DNA of 64,000 bases from an uncultured Prevotella sp. (lineage in GTDB: Bacteria; Bacteroidota; Bacteroidia; Bacteroidales; Bacteroidaceae), in the NCBI GenBank assembly GCA_900317405.1, contig ONGP01000003.1, positions 21,336 to 85,335 on the forward strand, written 5' to 3'. Below the pieces are notes generated by a model that was not told where the DNA came from, made no database searches, and saw only the letters and a program-made list of their open reading frames with translations. Shown here one piece after another: positions 8,323 to 17,456 of the stretch. Both the position numbers and the translations under genes were made by a program. How positions within the stretch are numbered: position 1 is the first letter of the stretch; every line of letters begins with the position of its first letter.

Positions 8323-10737
8323 ATGAAACTTTCGGAACTGAAAACAGGAGAAAAAGGCATAATAGTTAAGGTGTTGGGCCATGGTGGATTCCGCAAGCGC
8401 ATCATCGAAATGGGATTTATCCGCGGACAAGAAGTTGAGGTGTTATTAAATGCTCCGCTACAAGATCCCGTAAAATATAAACTGATGGGATATGAGGTAA
8501 GTCTGCGACATCAGGAGGCCGACAATATCGAGGTTGTTTCGGCCGATACACCATTCGAGGCTACTACATTTAACAACCTTGCAACCGACAAGAATCGTCA
8601 CGAAGATGACTATATACGCCACGAGGCAATGAAAGAGCGCCGCACCATCAATGTGGCACTGGTTGGTAATCCCAACTGCGGAAAGACATCACTTTTTAAT
8701 TATGCATCGGGTGCACACGGACATGTGGGTAACTACTCTGGTGTAACTGTTGATGCTACCGAGGCGCATGCTTCGATGTTCGGATATGAGTTTAACCTTA
8801 CCGATCTGCCTGGTACATACTCGCTTTCATGCTATTCGCCCGAAGAGCTATATGTGCGTGAACATCTTACAGAAAAAATGCCTGATGTGGTCATAAACGT
8901 TATCGACTCATCAAACTTGGAACGTAATCTGTATCTTACCACTCAGCTGGTTGATATGAACATACGCATGGTGTGCGCACTGAATATGTACGATGAGTTT
9001 GAAAGACGTGGCGACTATGTGAATATCGACACACTTAGTACACTGTTTGGTACACCTATGATACCAACTTCTTTTAAGAACGGTATGGGTGTAAAGGAGT
9101 TGTTCCGCGCCGTGATTCAGGTTTATGAGGGCACTAGTAAGTTTTCGCGCCACCTGCATATCAACTACGGACACGAGATTGAGGATGGAATATCACATAT
9201 TCAGAAGTATCTTAAGGCTGATGAACACATCACCCAGCACTACTCTACCCGATACCTGTCACTGAAACTATTGGAGCACGATAGTCAGGTGTTGGATTAT
9301 CTCGGCACACACATGGCTGGCGAACAGCGTATACAAGATTTCCATCATCTGGCCACAGAGCGCGACAAAGCCTCAGCACGTGTAAAAGAGGAAACTGGCA
9401 GCGACTCTGAGACAGCAATTATGGACGCCAAGTATGGTTTTATCAATGGAGCTCTAAAGGAGGCAGAATACAAGACCGGTCATAAGAAGGATACATATAA
9501 GATGACCCATAAAATAGACTGGTTGTTGTCGCACAAGTATTTGGGATTCCCAATATTCTTCTTGTTACTATACATCATGTTCCAAACCACCTTTACGCTG
9601 GGACAATACCCCATGGATTGGATTGAAGAAGGTGTTGCGTGGCTTGGCGAAAAACTGACGGATACTATGTCCGACGGTCCTCTGAAGGCAATGCTGGTAG
9701 ATGGAGTAATCGGCGGTGTTGGTAGTGTGATTGTATTCCTGCCACAGATATTGATACTATACTTCTTCATCTCGCTGATGGAGGATTCGGGATATATGGC
9801 ACGTGCAGCATTTATCATGGACAAACTGATGCATAAAATGGGACTGCACGGAAAATCATTCATCCCACTTATCATGGGATTTGGATGTAATGTTCCTGCT
9901 GTGATGGCAACACGTACTATCGAAAGTCGCAGATCGCGTATCATCACAATGATGATACTACCATTCATGTCGTGCTCTGCTCGTCTACCTATCTATATTA
10001 TGATAGCTGGAACATTCTTCTCGCTGCAATACCGCTCATGGGTACTGCTTTCGCTGTATGCTATAGGAATCGTGGTATCAGTAATCGTAAGCAAGATATT
10101 CTCATCGTTAGTTATAAAGGGCGAAGACACTCCTTTCGTAATGGAGCTGCCACCTTATCGCTGGCCTACACCAAAGGCTATCTGGCGACACACATGGGAG
10201 AAAGGAAAAGAATACCTGAAGAAGATGGGAGGAATTATCCTTGTGGCCAGCATTATTGTATGGGCCTTAGGCTACTTCCCACACAACGAGAGCATTCCAC
10301 AAGAGCAGCAACAGGAACAGAGTTATATTGGACGCATGGGTAAAGCTATCGAGCCAGTATTCGCTCCTCAAGGATTCAACTGGAAGCTTGACGTATCACT
10401 GTTGGCAGGTGTGGGAGCTAAGGAGATTGTTGCATCAACTATCGGCGTACTATACAGCGGTGACGACTCGTTTGGCGACGACGAGGAGTTTAGCGATGAT
10501 ACAGAGAAATACACCCACCTACGCCAAACAATGCTACAGGAGGGTATAACACCGCTGGCAGCTTATGCCTATCTAATATTTATACTGCTTTACTTCCCAT
10601 GTATCGCCACAATCGCAGCCATTAAGAACGAGACAGGTTCGTGGCGCTGGGCCTGTTTTGCAGCTGTTTATACTACGGTTGTGGCATGGGTTGTAAGTAT
10701 GCTGGTTTACCAGATAGGCAACATGCTAAGTCTATAA
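8323..10737 (+). CDS. feoB: Ferrous iron transporter, FeoA-FeoB fusion
   Basis: This is an 804-residue inner-membrane Fe(II) transporter. Residues 1-75 form an SH3-like FeoA domain (G-E-K-G-I-I-V-K-V and K-R-I-I-E-M-G-F-I-R-G). A FeoB G domain follows: G1 G-N-P-N-C-G-K-T-S near residue 114, switch G-N-Y-S-G-V-T-V-D and G3 D-L-P-G-T-Y. From about residue 400 there are around eight membrane helices with two Gate motifs, including G-F-G-C-N-V-P-A and the repeat around A-G-V-G-A-K-E-I-V-A. Fusion of FeoA to FeoB is common in Bacteroidota and keeps the stimulatory domain on the same chain. It is monocistronic, between a terminator and a convergent neighbour. No Fur box was identified with confidence. 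Confidence 0.96.
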   Translation: MKLSELKTGEKGIIVKVLGHGGFRKRIIEMGFIRGQEVEVLLNAPLQDPVKYKLMGYEVSLRHQEADNIEVVSADTPFEATTFNNLATDKNRHEDDYIRHEAMKERRTINVALVGNPNCGKTSLFNYASGAHGHVGNYSGVTVDATEAHASMFGYEFNLTDLPGTYSLSCYSPEELYVREHLTEKMPDVVINVIDSSNLERNLYLTTQLVDMNIRMVCALNMYDEFERRGDYVNIDTLSTLFGTPMIPTSFKNGMGVKELFRAVIQVYEGTSKFSRHLHINYGHEIEDGISHIQKYLKADEHITQHYSTRYLSLKLLEHDSQVLDYLGTHMAGEQRIQDFHHLATERDKASARVKEETGSDSETAIMDAKYGFINGALKEAEYKTGHKKDTYKMTHKIDWLLSHKYLGFPIFFLLLYIMFQTTFTLGQYPMDWIEEGVAWLGEKLTDTMSDGPLKAMLVDGVIGGVGSVIVFLPQILILYFFISLMEDSGYMARAAFIMDKLMHKMGLHGKSFIPLIMGFGCNVPAVMATRTIESRRSRIITMMILPFMSCSARLPIYIMIAGTFFSLQYRSWVLLSLYAIGIVVSVIVSKIFSSLVIKGEDTPFVMELPPYRWPTPKAIWRHTWEKGKEYLKKMGGIILVASIIVWALGYFPHNESIPQEQQQEQSYIGRMGKAIEPVFAPQGFNWKLDVSLLAGVGAKEIVASTIGVLYSGDDSFGDDEEFSDDTEKYTHLRQTMLQEGITPLAAYAYLIFILLYFPCIATIAAIKNETGSWRWACFAAVYTTVVAWVVSMLVYQIGNMLSL

Positions 10738-10740
10738 GTT

Positions 10741-10872
10741 GTTCGAGTCATCCCTACGACTTGTTCGGATGATACTTTCAAAGTGTTCGAATGAAACTTT
10801 AGGGGTAGTTCCCTTCATCGGAACAACTTGTTTCTGCCGTAGAAACAGTTTGTATCTACGGCAGAAACAAGT
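10741..10872. repeat. Interspersed intergenic repeat with an 18-bp perfect hairpin
   Basis: The gap between two convergent genes contains GTTCGAGTCA, GTTCGGATGA and GTTCGAATGA words and then a perfect inverted repeat (10826-10843 with 10855-10872, 11-base loop). The 18-mer at 10763-10780 recurs with one mismatch at 63699-63716. No T-tract follows on the plus strand, so this is a repeat family that may also end transcription from both sides. Confidence 0.6.
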
Positions 10873-10896
10873 ATAAAGTTACCATGCAAATAATCG

Positions 10897-11484
10897 CTAT
10901 CCAAAGACAAAGCGCAATGAGGCGTAAAACTGTATAGCTAGTATATATACTATAATATACGAGGCACCCTGACGAATTCCATAGGAGAGAATGTCGATAA
11001 TGTCCTCTCCTGTTTTTTTATGTCCCGACATCATAGCAAAGACTACCGAGAATAAGGTAACGCCAAAACATACAATAGGCAAAATGCTACGACTGAAGGC
11101 CGATGGGAACAGGCTGCCCTTGACTGAGAGTAGAATGGCATGGGGCATAATGGTAAGCATGCAGATAACAATAGCATAGAGGATAATAAATACACTTGCT
11201 ACACGTAAGGCAAGACGATCGCGAAACGACATATTGCCTTTACTTCTGAAAAGTGATATCACCCCACTCTGCTGTATGCTACCACATGCTATAAGGATAA
11301 GTAATAGCCACGCGAGCAAAGGGCTAGCAACGATATTGGAGAAACCACCAACGAACCAACGGATACCCTCTGACGACAGCATAGAGCGCACGCCTTCGAG
11401 TCGCAGTGCAGAAAGCAACCACGACACGATGACCAACACGCCCTCAGCCACCAAAAGCACCATGCACAATCGGCTACTCTTCAT
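10897..11484 (-). CDS. Small AbgT-like integral membrane protein
   Basis: This 195-residue protein has five to six hydrophobic helices. The segment L-S-S-E-G-I-R-W-F-V-G-G-F resembles the N-terminal part of AbgT-family (p-aminobenzoyl-glutamate type) transporters, but the protein is less than half their usual length of about 500 residues. It overlaps the response regulator gene by 11 bp and so belongs to the kinase-regulator operon. It may be a shortened homologue with a sensing or accessory role; transport by such a short form is doubtful. Identification rests on one motif and the hydropathy pattern. Confidence 0.55.
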   Translation of the reverse strand: MKSSRLCMVLLVAEGVLVIVSWLLSALRLEGVRSMLSSEGIRWFVGGFSNIVASPLLAWLLLILIACGSIQQSGVISLFRSKGNMSFRDRLALRVASVFIILYAIVICMLTIMPHAILLSVKGSLFPSAFSRSILPIVCFGVTLFSVVFAMMSGHKKTGEDIIDILSYGIRQGASYIIVYILAIQFYASLRFVFG

Positions 11485-12193
11485 CAGCTTCCAGATTATC
11501 GATATCGAGTATACGTAACTCTAGAGCACGCACTACAAGACGTGTAGCATTAATACCACTGGCACCTTCAGGGAACAGCTTTTGGATCAGCTCATTCTGA
11601 CGTTTCTCGAGACTCTTCACGCCAAATGGCATACCGCGCAGGTTAGTAATCTGTTCCTTTGTAAAGCCTAGTGCCAAGTGACGCAGGAAACGCTCGTCGT
11701 ACTCATCAATCTCATAATTTACGATGGCCTCTTGTTTCACAAGTTCCCCACTGACGGCACGCTTAAAGCGCTCAACAATCTTCTCGAGTATAGGTTCGTT
11801 GAACACAAGCTGTTTGCCATCCATAACAGCCGAAACGTCACGACGTGTAAGGAGTTCACCTGTCTTAAGGATGATACCGTCAGCTCCTGCATCAAGAACA
11901 TCAACCCAGAGTTTCTCGTTCAGGATTTCGCCTGTAAAGATAAGCACCTTTACATCAGGATATGTCTCCTTGGTATGACGACATATCTCTACGCCCACTG
12001 TAGTAGATCCTCCCAGACCTAAATCGAGCAAGACCAGATCAGGAACCTGCTGCTTAATCAATCGCCAATAAGCCTGCTCGTTCTCGGCAGTACCAATAAC
12101 TTCGGCCTCAGGGATATCACTTCTTACAATTCCGAGAGTACCCTTAAGTTCTAGGGGCACATCCTCTACTATTATTACTTTGAACTTTTCCAT
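11474..12193 (-). CDS. Two-component response regulator
   Basis: This 239-residue protein has an N-terminal receiver domain (acidic pocket V-E-D, phosphoacceptor Asp near residue 57 in L-V-L-L-D-L-G-L, Thr in L-I-F-T-G and Lys in I-I-L-K-T-G). A C-terminal helical region of about 90 residues (F-L-R-H-L-A-L-G-F-T-K-E-Q-I) resembles a LuxR-type helix-turn-helix of a Bacteroidales-specific subgroup. The gene overlaps the upstream kinase gene by 19 bp and the downstream AbgT-like gene by 11 bp, so its partner is most likely that kinase. Target genes are unknown. Confidence 0.85.
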   Translation of the reverse strand: MEKFKVIIVEDVPLELKGTLGIVRSDIPEAEVIGTAENEQAYWRLIKQQVPDLVLLDLGLGGSTTVGVEICRHTKETYPDVKVLIFTGEILNEKLWVDVLDAGADGIILKTGELLTRRDVSAVMDGKQLVFNEPILEKIVERFKRAVSGELVKQEAIVNYEIDEYDERFLRHLALGFTKEQITNLRGMPFGVKSLEKRQNELIQKLFPEGASGINATRLVVRALELRILDIDNLEADEE

Positions 12194-15100
12194 ACGCTTG
12201 GTAATGTTATAATCATATTTGTTGTATTATCTTGTATAGTGGCATAAATACCGCAACCACGACGGTTGGTTGCCTCGCCCAGGTCACGAACTATCTGGCG
12301 ACAAAGCAGATAAGGCAAATGATCCTTAGACGGAGTAAACAGATCGGCAGCTTCGGCCTCTGTCAGTTTGAGTTCCGGCATAGGCACACGCACCTCAACA
12401 TATCCGCCATCACGTTTGGTATACTCTGGCTGCAACTTTCTACCTGCCAACTTACGGAGTATATCAAAGAGGTAGCGCACAAGTGTCTCATCACCTAAGA
12501 TATCATCATGCAGAGGTTTAAGATGCAGTCGTGTACGTTCAGTCTGGCGCAGAGCCTGCTGACTGAGCACACCATACAACTCACGATAATATGTAGTAAC
12601 CTCGCCAAGTGACTCCATATCACCAGTATCCAACAGTTGTTGAATGCGCGATGGATAATACATAGTTTCGTGCTTAAGTGCCGACAGGCAATTGTCTAGA
12701 ACAGCATTCGATACGTGCAGATTACTATCTTCGAGTTCGGCACGATGCAATTCATCATCCAGCATCTCAAGATCGGTTATACGTTGCTGTTCTCGCACGA
12801 ATCTGTCATAAAGACGATGGCGATAGTATAGCAGATAATATGCTGGGATAATAGATATCATAAGGAGCATCAGCATGATGATAGCTATAGTCTTATTGGT
12901 TTGCGATTGTTGCATGGTACTACAATACTCACCAAGCGTTACGTCAGCCGACATCTCCTTAAACAGTTGTGTATAGATACGGTTGTTATAGCTATATAAT
13001 TGCCACTCGTGTAGTGCCAAAGCAGCTACAGCACTCTCATTACGGATGTCAAGAATGATATGATAGTTGGTCTTGATACTATCGTGATACCACTTAATCT
13101 CAGGTGCCATTAATGAAGGATTGCCCATCTGGCGCATCAGATAATGACCACGACGAACCTGACTAAGATAATGTTTATTAAGATAATATCTACAAGAATC
13201 AGCAAATATAAGCGTACGCTCATATTCTCCATTAATATTACAGAAATAGGCCGAATCAGAATATATGCTTGCCATACCCAGATTATCTATCTTATCAGGT
13301 TGAGCCTGCATGTGCATAGGAACAAGAGACAACAAGGCAATAATTATGCGAGCAATCCCCTTAGGCAAACGGAAATATAGGCGCGAGCCTTTACCAAACG
13401 TACTCGTTGCACCAATTTGACATACAGAGAATATCTGGCTTATTTTACGATACTTCTCTATAATGCCCTTACAGTTAAGTAGACCAAAGCCATGACCTTC
13501 AACTATCTTATGATCAAAAAGATGCTCTAGTTGTTCATCGGTCATTCCACTTCCGGTATCTTCTACAGATATCTCGACATAATCAGCAGTCTGTGTAGCA
13601 GAAACGTCAACCCTACCCTCACGATCAGTAAATTTACGGGCGTTGTCGGCAAGAGTGTTCAACATAAATAGCGTAAGCACACGGTCTGCCTTTACTACAG
13701 CATCGGTTGCTTCCACATTCAGCTCTACCCCCTTCATCTGGAAAGATGTGCGTCCCTTATAAAGCACGTCAAACAAAGGCTGCAATGGGAAGCTCTCTAC
13801 ATGCAGACTTAGTTCACCCTGACGCAATTGGATCCAGTATGTAAGCACATCGTTATACGAATTAATCTGATCGATAAGTTCACGTATATACGCAAGACGC
13901 TCTTCACGGTCAGGAGCATCATTCTGTAGTCGCGATACCTCGTGTATCATTCTGTCGATGAACGGTGTGATGTTGCATATCAACGAAACTTTAGCACGCT
14001 GCTCAAGATTACGTCGTTCATTATTCTCTACCTGTAACATCTGAGCAGCTAGTTGTTCACTCTTCTGCTCGAAAATATTATCAGGCTCATTAGTCTTAGA
14101 TTGCTTCTTATTCAGATAGTTAAACAACCACAATGAGAACAGCAACAGCACAATAGCCACAACTACCGCTATAAGCATCATGTTAAGCTGTGACAACTGT
14201 CGTTCATACTGATATGCACGGGCCTCAAGTTGACGATCCTGACGGGTTGTTTCCTGCAAATCCAGATAAATATTGCGGTTTTCATCACTCTGCTGCTTGT
14301 CATCGATTGCAGCGTAAGCCACGCTAAGCTGTTCGCGGATAGAAGCAACCAGATCGGGAGCCTGATTGATAATGCTATCCGATAGAGCTTGCTCCAAATT
14401 ATAAAGAGCCGAACGATAGTCGCCTATTTGTCGATAGCACGAAGCCAGAGTACGATATGCACCCGCTATCTGATATACATCACCATAACGTTCAAATATG
14501 CTCAAAGCGTTTTCTGCCAGGAATACAGGCAACATCTCGTCATCAACACCTACAGGATTAATAAACTTCATCGCCGGAAGATTATCTTCTGTAAGTTGTT
14601 GGCGATAATCCGGATCCATAAGATGCTCAGAAAGTGCCTCCAGAGCATTGGCAGCGAAATACGGGTAATCACCTTTACGTGCCGTAAGGAAACACCGCAT
14701 CAACTTATCAAACTCCTGCTGGTTTATCTCCTGTTGCGTACCCTGAGTGATAATACCACCTGCACCAATATTATACAGGTAATTAAGATACTGTGCAGTA
14801 TCGCGCTGTACCTCATCTGGATCTATTGCTTCGAGAGCATCTATCGACTGCTGTTCCAAGCCTACATAATAATAATATGTAGAATTGACGATAGCATACT
14901 CCGTTTCTGCATATAACAACTGCTTAAGGTCGCGCTCATTTAGCTCATCGCGTTCCTCATAAATACGACGCAAAGTTCGATTGGCCATTTCACGATACTC
15001 ATGAAACTCACGATTGCGCGAACGTCGCTGACAAAGTCGCATCTGCTGTACGTAAGCTATCAGCTGTTGCAGTTGATTGTCTGTAGTCTCAACAGCTTCG

Positions 15101-15354
15101 TTCAGTTGTTGTTCTGCATCATCGTAACGCATACGTACGATGTTTACAAATGCCATATTGTTAAGAGCCTCAGCACGACCAGCTGGATAGTTTTCTGCCA
15201 ATTCAAACGAACGGCGTGCAAGGGCTTCGGTAGAATCAATATTTCGATAGTGATAGGCATAAGATTGAGAATTCAACTTGTCCACCGCTTGCCTATCAGG
15301 GCGCGAACAGGCTGATATAAGTATGGTTGATAATATGAATAGCCAAAGTTTCAT
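12175..15354 (-). CDS. Tandem sensor histidine kinase (lipoprotein-type TPR sensor, kinase core, second sensor and degenerate kinase)
   Basis: With the ATG at 15354 the protein has 1059 residues and begins with a lipoprotein signal (I-L-I-S-A-C-S). Residues about 20-385 are TPR-like helices, followed by a membrane helix near 388-410 and a kinase core with N-box N-T-L-A-D-N-A-R-K and G-box V-E-D-T-G-S-G-M plus G-H-G-F-G-L-L (about 530-660). A second signal-like helix (671-688), another extracytoplasmic region, a helix near 825-845 and a C-terminal region that looks like a worn ATPase domain follow. It matches my memory of the DUF5112-HATPase-DUF5113 family. I could not find a canonical H-box with confidence. 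It is the first gene of an operon with the response regulator. Confidence 0.8.
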   Translation of the reverse strand: MKLWLFILSTILISACSRPDRQAVDKLNSQSYAYHYRNIDSTEALARRSFELAENYPAGRAEALNNMAFVNIVRMRYDDAEQQLNEAVETTDNQLQQLIAYVQQMRLCQRRSRNREFHEYREMANRTLRRIYEERDELNERDLKQLLYAETEYAIVNSTYYYYVGLEQQSIDALEAIDPDEVQRDTAQYLNYLYNIGAGGIITQGTQQEINQQEFDKLMRCFLTARKGDYPYFAANALEALSEHLMDPDYRQQLTEDNLPAMKFINPVGVDDEMLPVFLAENALSIFERYGDVYQIAGAYRTLASCYRQIGDYRSALYNLEQALSDSIINQAPDLVASIREQLSVAYAAIDDKQQSDENRNIYLDLQETTRQDRQLEARAYQYERQLSQLNMMLIAVVVAIVLLLFSLWLFNYLNKKQSKTNEPDNIFEQKSEQLAAQMLQVENNERRNLEQRAKVSLICNITPFIDRMIHEVSRLQNDAPDREERLAYIRELIDQINSYNDVLTYWIQLRQGELSLHVESFPLQPLFDVLYKGRTSFQMKGVELNVEATDAVVKADRVLTLFMLNTLADNARKFTDREGRVDVSATQTADYVEISVEDTGSGMTDEQLEHLFDHKIVEGHGFGLLNCKGIIEKYRKISQIFSVCQIGATSTFGKGSRLYFRLPKGIARIIIALLSLVPMHMQAQPDKIDNLGMASIYSDSAYFCNINGEYERTLIFADSCRYYLNKHYLSQVRRGHYLMRQMGNPSLMAPEIKWYHDSIKTNYHIILDIRNESAVAALALHEWQLYSYNNRIYTQLFKEMSADVTLGEYCSTMQQSQTNKTIAIIMLMLLMISIIPAYYLLYYRHRLYDRFVREQQRITDLEMLDDELHRAELEDSNLHVSNAVLDNCLSALKHETMYYPSRIQQLLDTGDMESLGEVTTYYRELYGVLSQQALRQTERTRLHLKPLHDDILGDETLVRYLFDILRKLAGRKLQPEYTKRDGGYVEVRVPMPELKLTEAEAADLFTPSKDHLPYLLCRQIVRDLGEATNRRGCGIYATIQDNTTNMIITLPSVWKSSK

Positions 15355-15361
15355 GTTAGTT

Positions 15362-15402
15362 AAGAAAGAGTCCCCCTCGTCCGTTACTTGGCGAGAGGGA
15401 CT
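15362..15402 (-). terminator. Probable terminator after the kdgK-eda operon
   Basis: On the minus strand an 11-bp stem with one mismatch (15392-15402 with 15369-15379) is followed by CTTTCTTA. The T-rich tail is weak. Confidence 0.55.
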
Positions 15403-15415
15403 AAGTATTTGATAA

Positions 15416-16084
15416 TTATGCTCGTGCCTTAGCAACGTAACCGAGTGCTTCGCGGCACTTATCGGTAACGTACTGCCAGTCACCAGCCTTAACCTTATCG
15501 CTTGGGAAGAGCTTAGAGCCCATACCTACGCAGAATACGCCGGCCTTGAACCACTTAGTGAGATTCTCCTCCTCGGGAGCAACACCACCAGTAACCATAA
15601 TCTTCGACCAAGGCATTGGAGCCTTCAGGCCCTTAACCATGTTAGGACCTACCACATCACCAGGGAATACCTTTGTCAGGTCACAACCCAACTCCTGAGC
15701 CTTACCAATCTCAGAAACAGTCATACAACCAGGGCAGTAAGGTACCAGACGACGGTTGCAAACAGGTGCAATCTCAGGGTTGAACAACGGACCTACTACG
15801 AAGCAGGCACCCAGCTGCAGGTACATAGCTGCTGTGGGAGCGTCAACAACTGAACCGATACCCAAAGCCAGCTCAGGGCACTCTTTGTCGGCCCACTTTA
15901 CCAACTCGCCAAATACCTCCTGAGCAAAGTCGCCACGGTTAGTGAACTCGAAAGCACGAACACCGCCCTCGTAGCAAGCCTTTACTACATTCTTACAAAC
16001 TTCGACGTCCTTGTTATAGAAAACTGGAACCATAGGTGCCTCGGCAATCTTTGCCATCACCTGCAATTTATCAAACTTTGCCAT
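15416..16084 (-). CDS. eda: 2-keto-3-deoxy-6-phosphogluconate aldolase (KDPG/KHG aldolase)
   Basis: This 222-residue class I aldolase splits KDPG into pyruvate and glyceraldehyde 3-phosphate. The Schiff-base Lys lies in L-T-K-V-F-P-G-D, the catalytic Glu in F-E-F-T-N-R-G, and the phosphate-binding glycines in M-V-T-G-G-V. The sequence [12 protein letters not shown] is typical of the family. It is the last gene of the operon kdgK - small protein - eda, starting two bases after the stop of the small protein. Together with KdgK it completes the lower hexuronate pathway; the upper step (altronate dehydratase) is encoded divergently. Confidence 0.93.
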   Translation of the reverse strand: MAKFDKLQVMAKIAEAPMVPVFYNKDVEVCKNVVKACYEGGVRAFEFTNRGDFAQEVFGELVKWADKECPELALGIGSVVDAPTAAMYLQLGACFVVGPLFNPEIAPVCNRRLVPYCPGCMTVSEIGKAQELGCDLTKVFPGDVVGPNMVKGLKAPMPWSKIMVTGGVAPEEENLTKWFKAGVFCVGMGSKLFPSDKVKAGDWQYVTDKCREALGYVAKARA

Positions 16085-16086
16085 AA

Positions 16087-16224
16087 TTATTCCTTATATT
16101 CACGTTTGAAAATGTACTTACCACATTCGGCCGAAACCAACTCCCAACCTTCAAAACCCAGTTGATTGAGCTTCTTCTCGACACCAATCACGCAGTTAAT
16201 TACTTTATATTCAAACTGTTTCAT
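16087..16224 (-). CDS. Small DUF4177-like protein in the uronate operon
   Basis: This 45-residue protein begins M-K-Q-F-E-Y-K-V and contains [12 protein letters not shown], the core of DUF4177-type small proteins, and ends in F-K-R-E-Y-K-E. It lies 8 bp after kdgK and 2 bp before eda, so it is cotranslated with sugar-acid enzymes. It has no signal peptide or membrane segment. The function of this family is not known; tight placement suggests a cytoplasmic accessory to the pathway. Confidence 0.75.
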   Translation of the reverse strand: MKQFEYKVINCVIGVEKKLNQLGFEGWELVSAECGKYIFKREYKE

Positions 16225-16232
16225 AATCTAAT

Positions 16233-17255
16233 TTATCTTTGAACTCGACCATTAGCGTTACCGCCTGCAAGCGACTCTACTTCGTCAACAGAAACAAGGT
16301 TGAAGTCACCATTGATAGTGTGCTTAAGTGCTGATGCTGCAACAGCAAACTCGAGAGCCTCGCCCTGAGTAGCCTTAGTAAGCAGACCATGGATAAGACC
16401 ACCTGAGAATGAATCGCCACCACCTACGCGGTCGATGATAGGATTAATCTCATAACGCTTTGACTGATAGAACTCCTTACCATCATAGATAAGGGCCTTC
16501 CAACCATTATAAGTAGCACTGTAGCTCTCACGAAGAGTAGAAACAACATACTTGAATCCAAACTCCTTCATCATCTGCTTGAAGATACCCTCGTAACCTG
16601 CTGCGTCAGTCTGACCACCCTCTACATCAGCATCGGGCTTGAAACCAAGGCAGAGCTCTGCATCCTCCTCATTACCTATACATACATCTACATACTTCAT
16701 AAGTGGACGCATGATTGAAATTGCCTTCTCGCTGGTCCAAAGCTTCTTACGGAAGTTCAGGTCAACTGATACAGTAACACCATGACGCTTAGCAGCCTCA
16801 CATGCCAGTTTGGTCAGTTCAGCAGCCTTATCCGAGATAGCTGGTGTAATACCACTCCAATGGAACCAAGCAGCACCTTCCATAATCTTATCAAAATCGA
16901 AGTCAGATGGATCAGCCTCAGCAATAGAAGAATGAGCGCGGTCATAGATAACCTTTGAAGGACGCATTGATGCGCCAGTCTCGGCATAGTACAAACCTAC
17001 ACGATCACCACCACGAGCTACAAACTCGGTGTTAACACCATAACGACGAAGTGCATTTACAGCAATCTGTCCGATTTCGTGCTTAGGAAGCTTTGAAACA
17101 AAATATGCCTCGTGACCATAATTAGCCACAGATATAGCTACATTAGCCTCACCACCACCAGGGATGATGCGGAAAGACTCACTCTGAATGAAACGATCGT
17201 TGCCCTGAGGCGAAAGGCGGAGCATAATCTCGCCCAAAGTTACAATTTTTGCCAT
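16233..17255 (-). CDS. kdgK: 2-keto-3-deoxygluconate kinase (PfkB family)
   Basis: This 340-residue sugar kinase phosphorylates KDG to KDPG. The PfkB signatures are present: N-terminal G-G-G-E-A-N-V-A-I-S-V-A and C-terminal D-R-V-G-G-G-D-S-F-S-G-G, with the catalytic Asp in G-G-D. I chose M-A-K-I-V-T-L-G-E-I (ATG at 17255) because upstream in-frame sequence reads as non-coding and includes the -7 box at 17310-17317. It is first in the operon with the DUF4177-like gene and eda, and is divergent from the LacI-type regulator. Expression is likely under that regulator. Confidence 0.92.
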   Translation of the reverse strand: MAKIVTLGEIMLRLSPQGNDRFIQSESFRIIPGGGEANVAISVANYGHEAYFVSKLPKHEIGQIAVNALRRYGVNTEFVARGGDRVGLYYAETGASMRPSKVIYDRAHSSIAEADPSDFDFDKIMEGAAWFHWSGITPAISDKAAELTKLACEAAKRHGVTVSVDLNFRKKLWTSEKAISIMRPLMKYVDVCIGNEEDAELCLGFKPDADVEGGQTDAAGYEGIFKQMMKEFGFKYVVSTLRESYSATYNGWKALIYDGKEFYQSKRYEINPIIDRVGGGDSFSGGLIHGLLTKATQGEALEFAVAASALKHTINGDFNLVSVDEVESLAGGNANGRVQR

Positions 17256-17309
17256 TGCTTTGTTTGATTTTTTTGATATATTTCTATTTACTTTTTTTCG
17301 TTTGCGAGG

Positions 17310-17317
17310 CAAAGATA
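17310..17317 (-). promoter_or_regulatory. -7 box (TATCTTTG) of the kdgK operon
   Basis: On the minus strand TATCTTTG followed by CC lies 54 bp upstream of the kdgK start, inside the divergent intergenic region. Confidence 0.6.
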
Positions 17318-17373
17318 GCAAGTTTTTTTGACCCACGCAAATTTTTGAGAGTATTTCAGCCAAAAATATTACG

Positions 17374-17384
17374 GAAACGATTTC
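17374..17384. promoter_or_regulatory. Candidate LacI-family operator between kdgK and its regulator
   Basis: GAAACGATTTC has GAAA/TTTC arms around a three-base centre and lies between the two divergent -7 boxes. LacI-type operators often have such arms, but the outer flanks do not pair, so the assignment is tentative. Confidence 0.35.
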
Positions 17385-17430
17385 GCGGCAATTATTTGCC
17401 CAAGATGTTTGGTGAATCAGAAAAAATATG

Positions 17431-17438
17431 TACCTTTG
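17431..17438 (+). promoter_or_regulatory. -7 box (TACCTTTG) of the lacI-uxaA operon
   Basis: TACCTTTG followed by CA ends 18 bp before the ATG at 17457. Confidence 0.65.
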
Positions 17439-17456
17439 CACAAAATATCTTAGATT

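Noticed and set aside
15355-15483. Upstream extension of the tandem kinase by 43 residues
   Set aside because: It would run through the terminator hairpin and the end of eda and would bury the lipoprotein signal.
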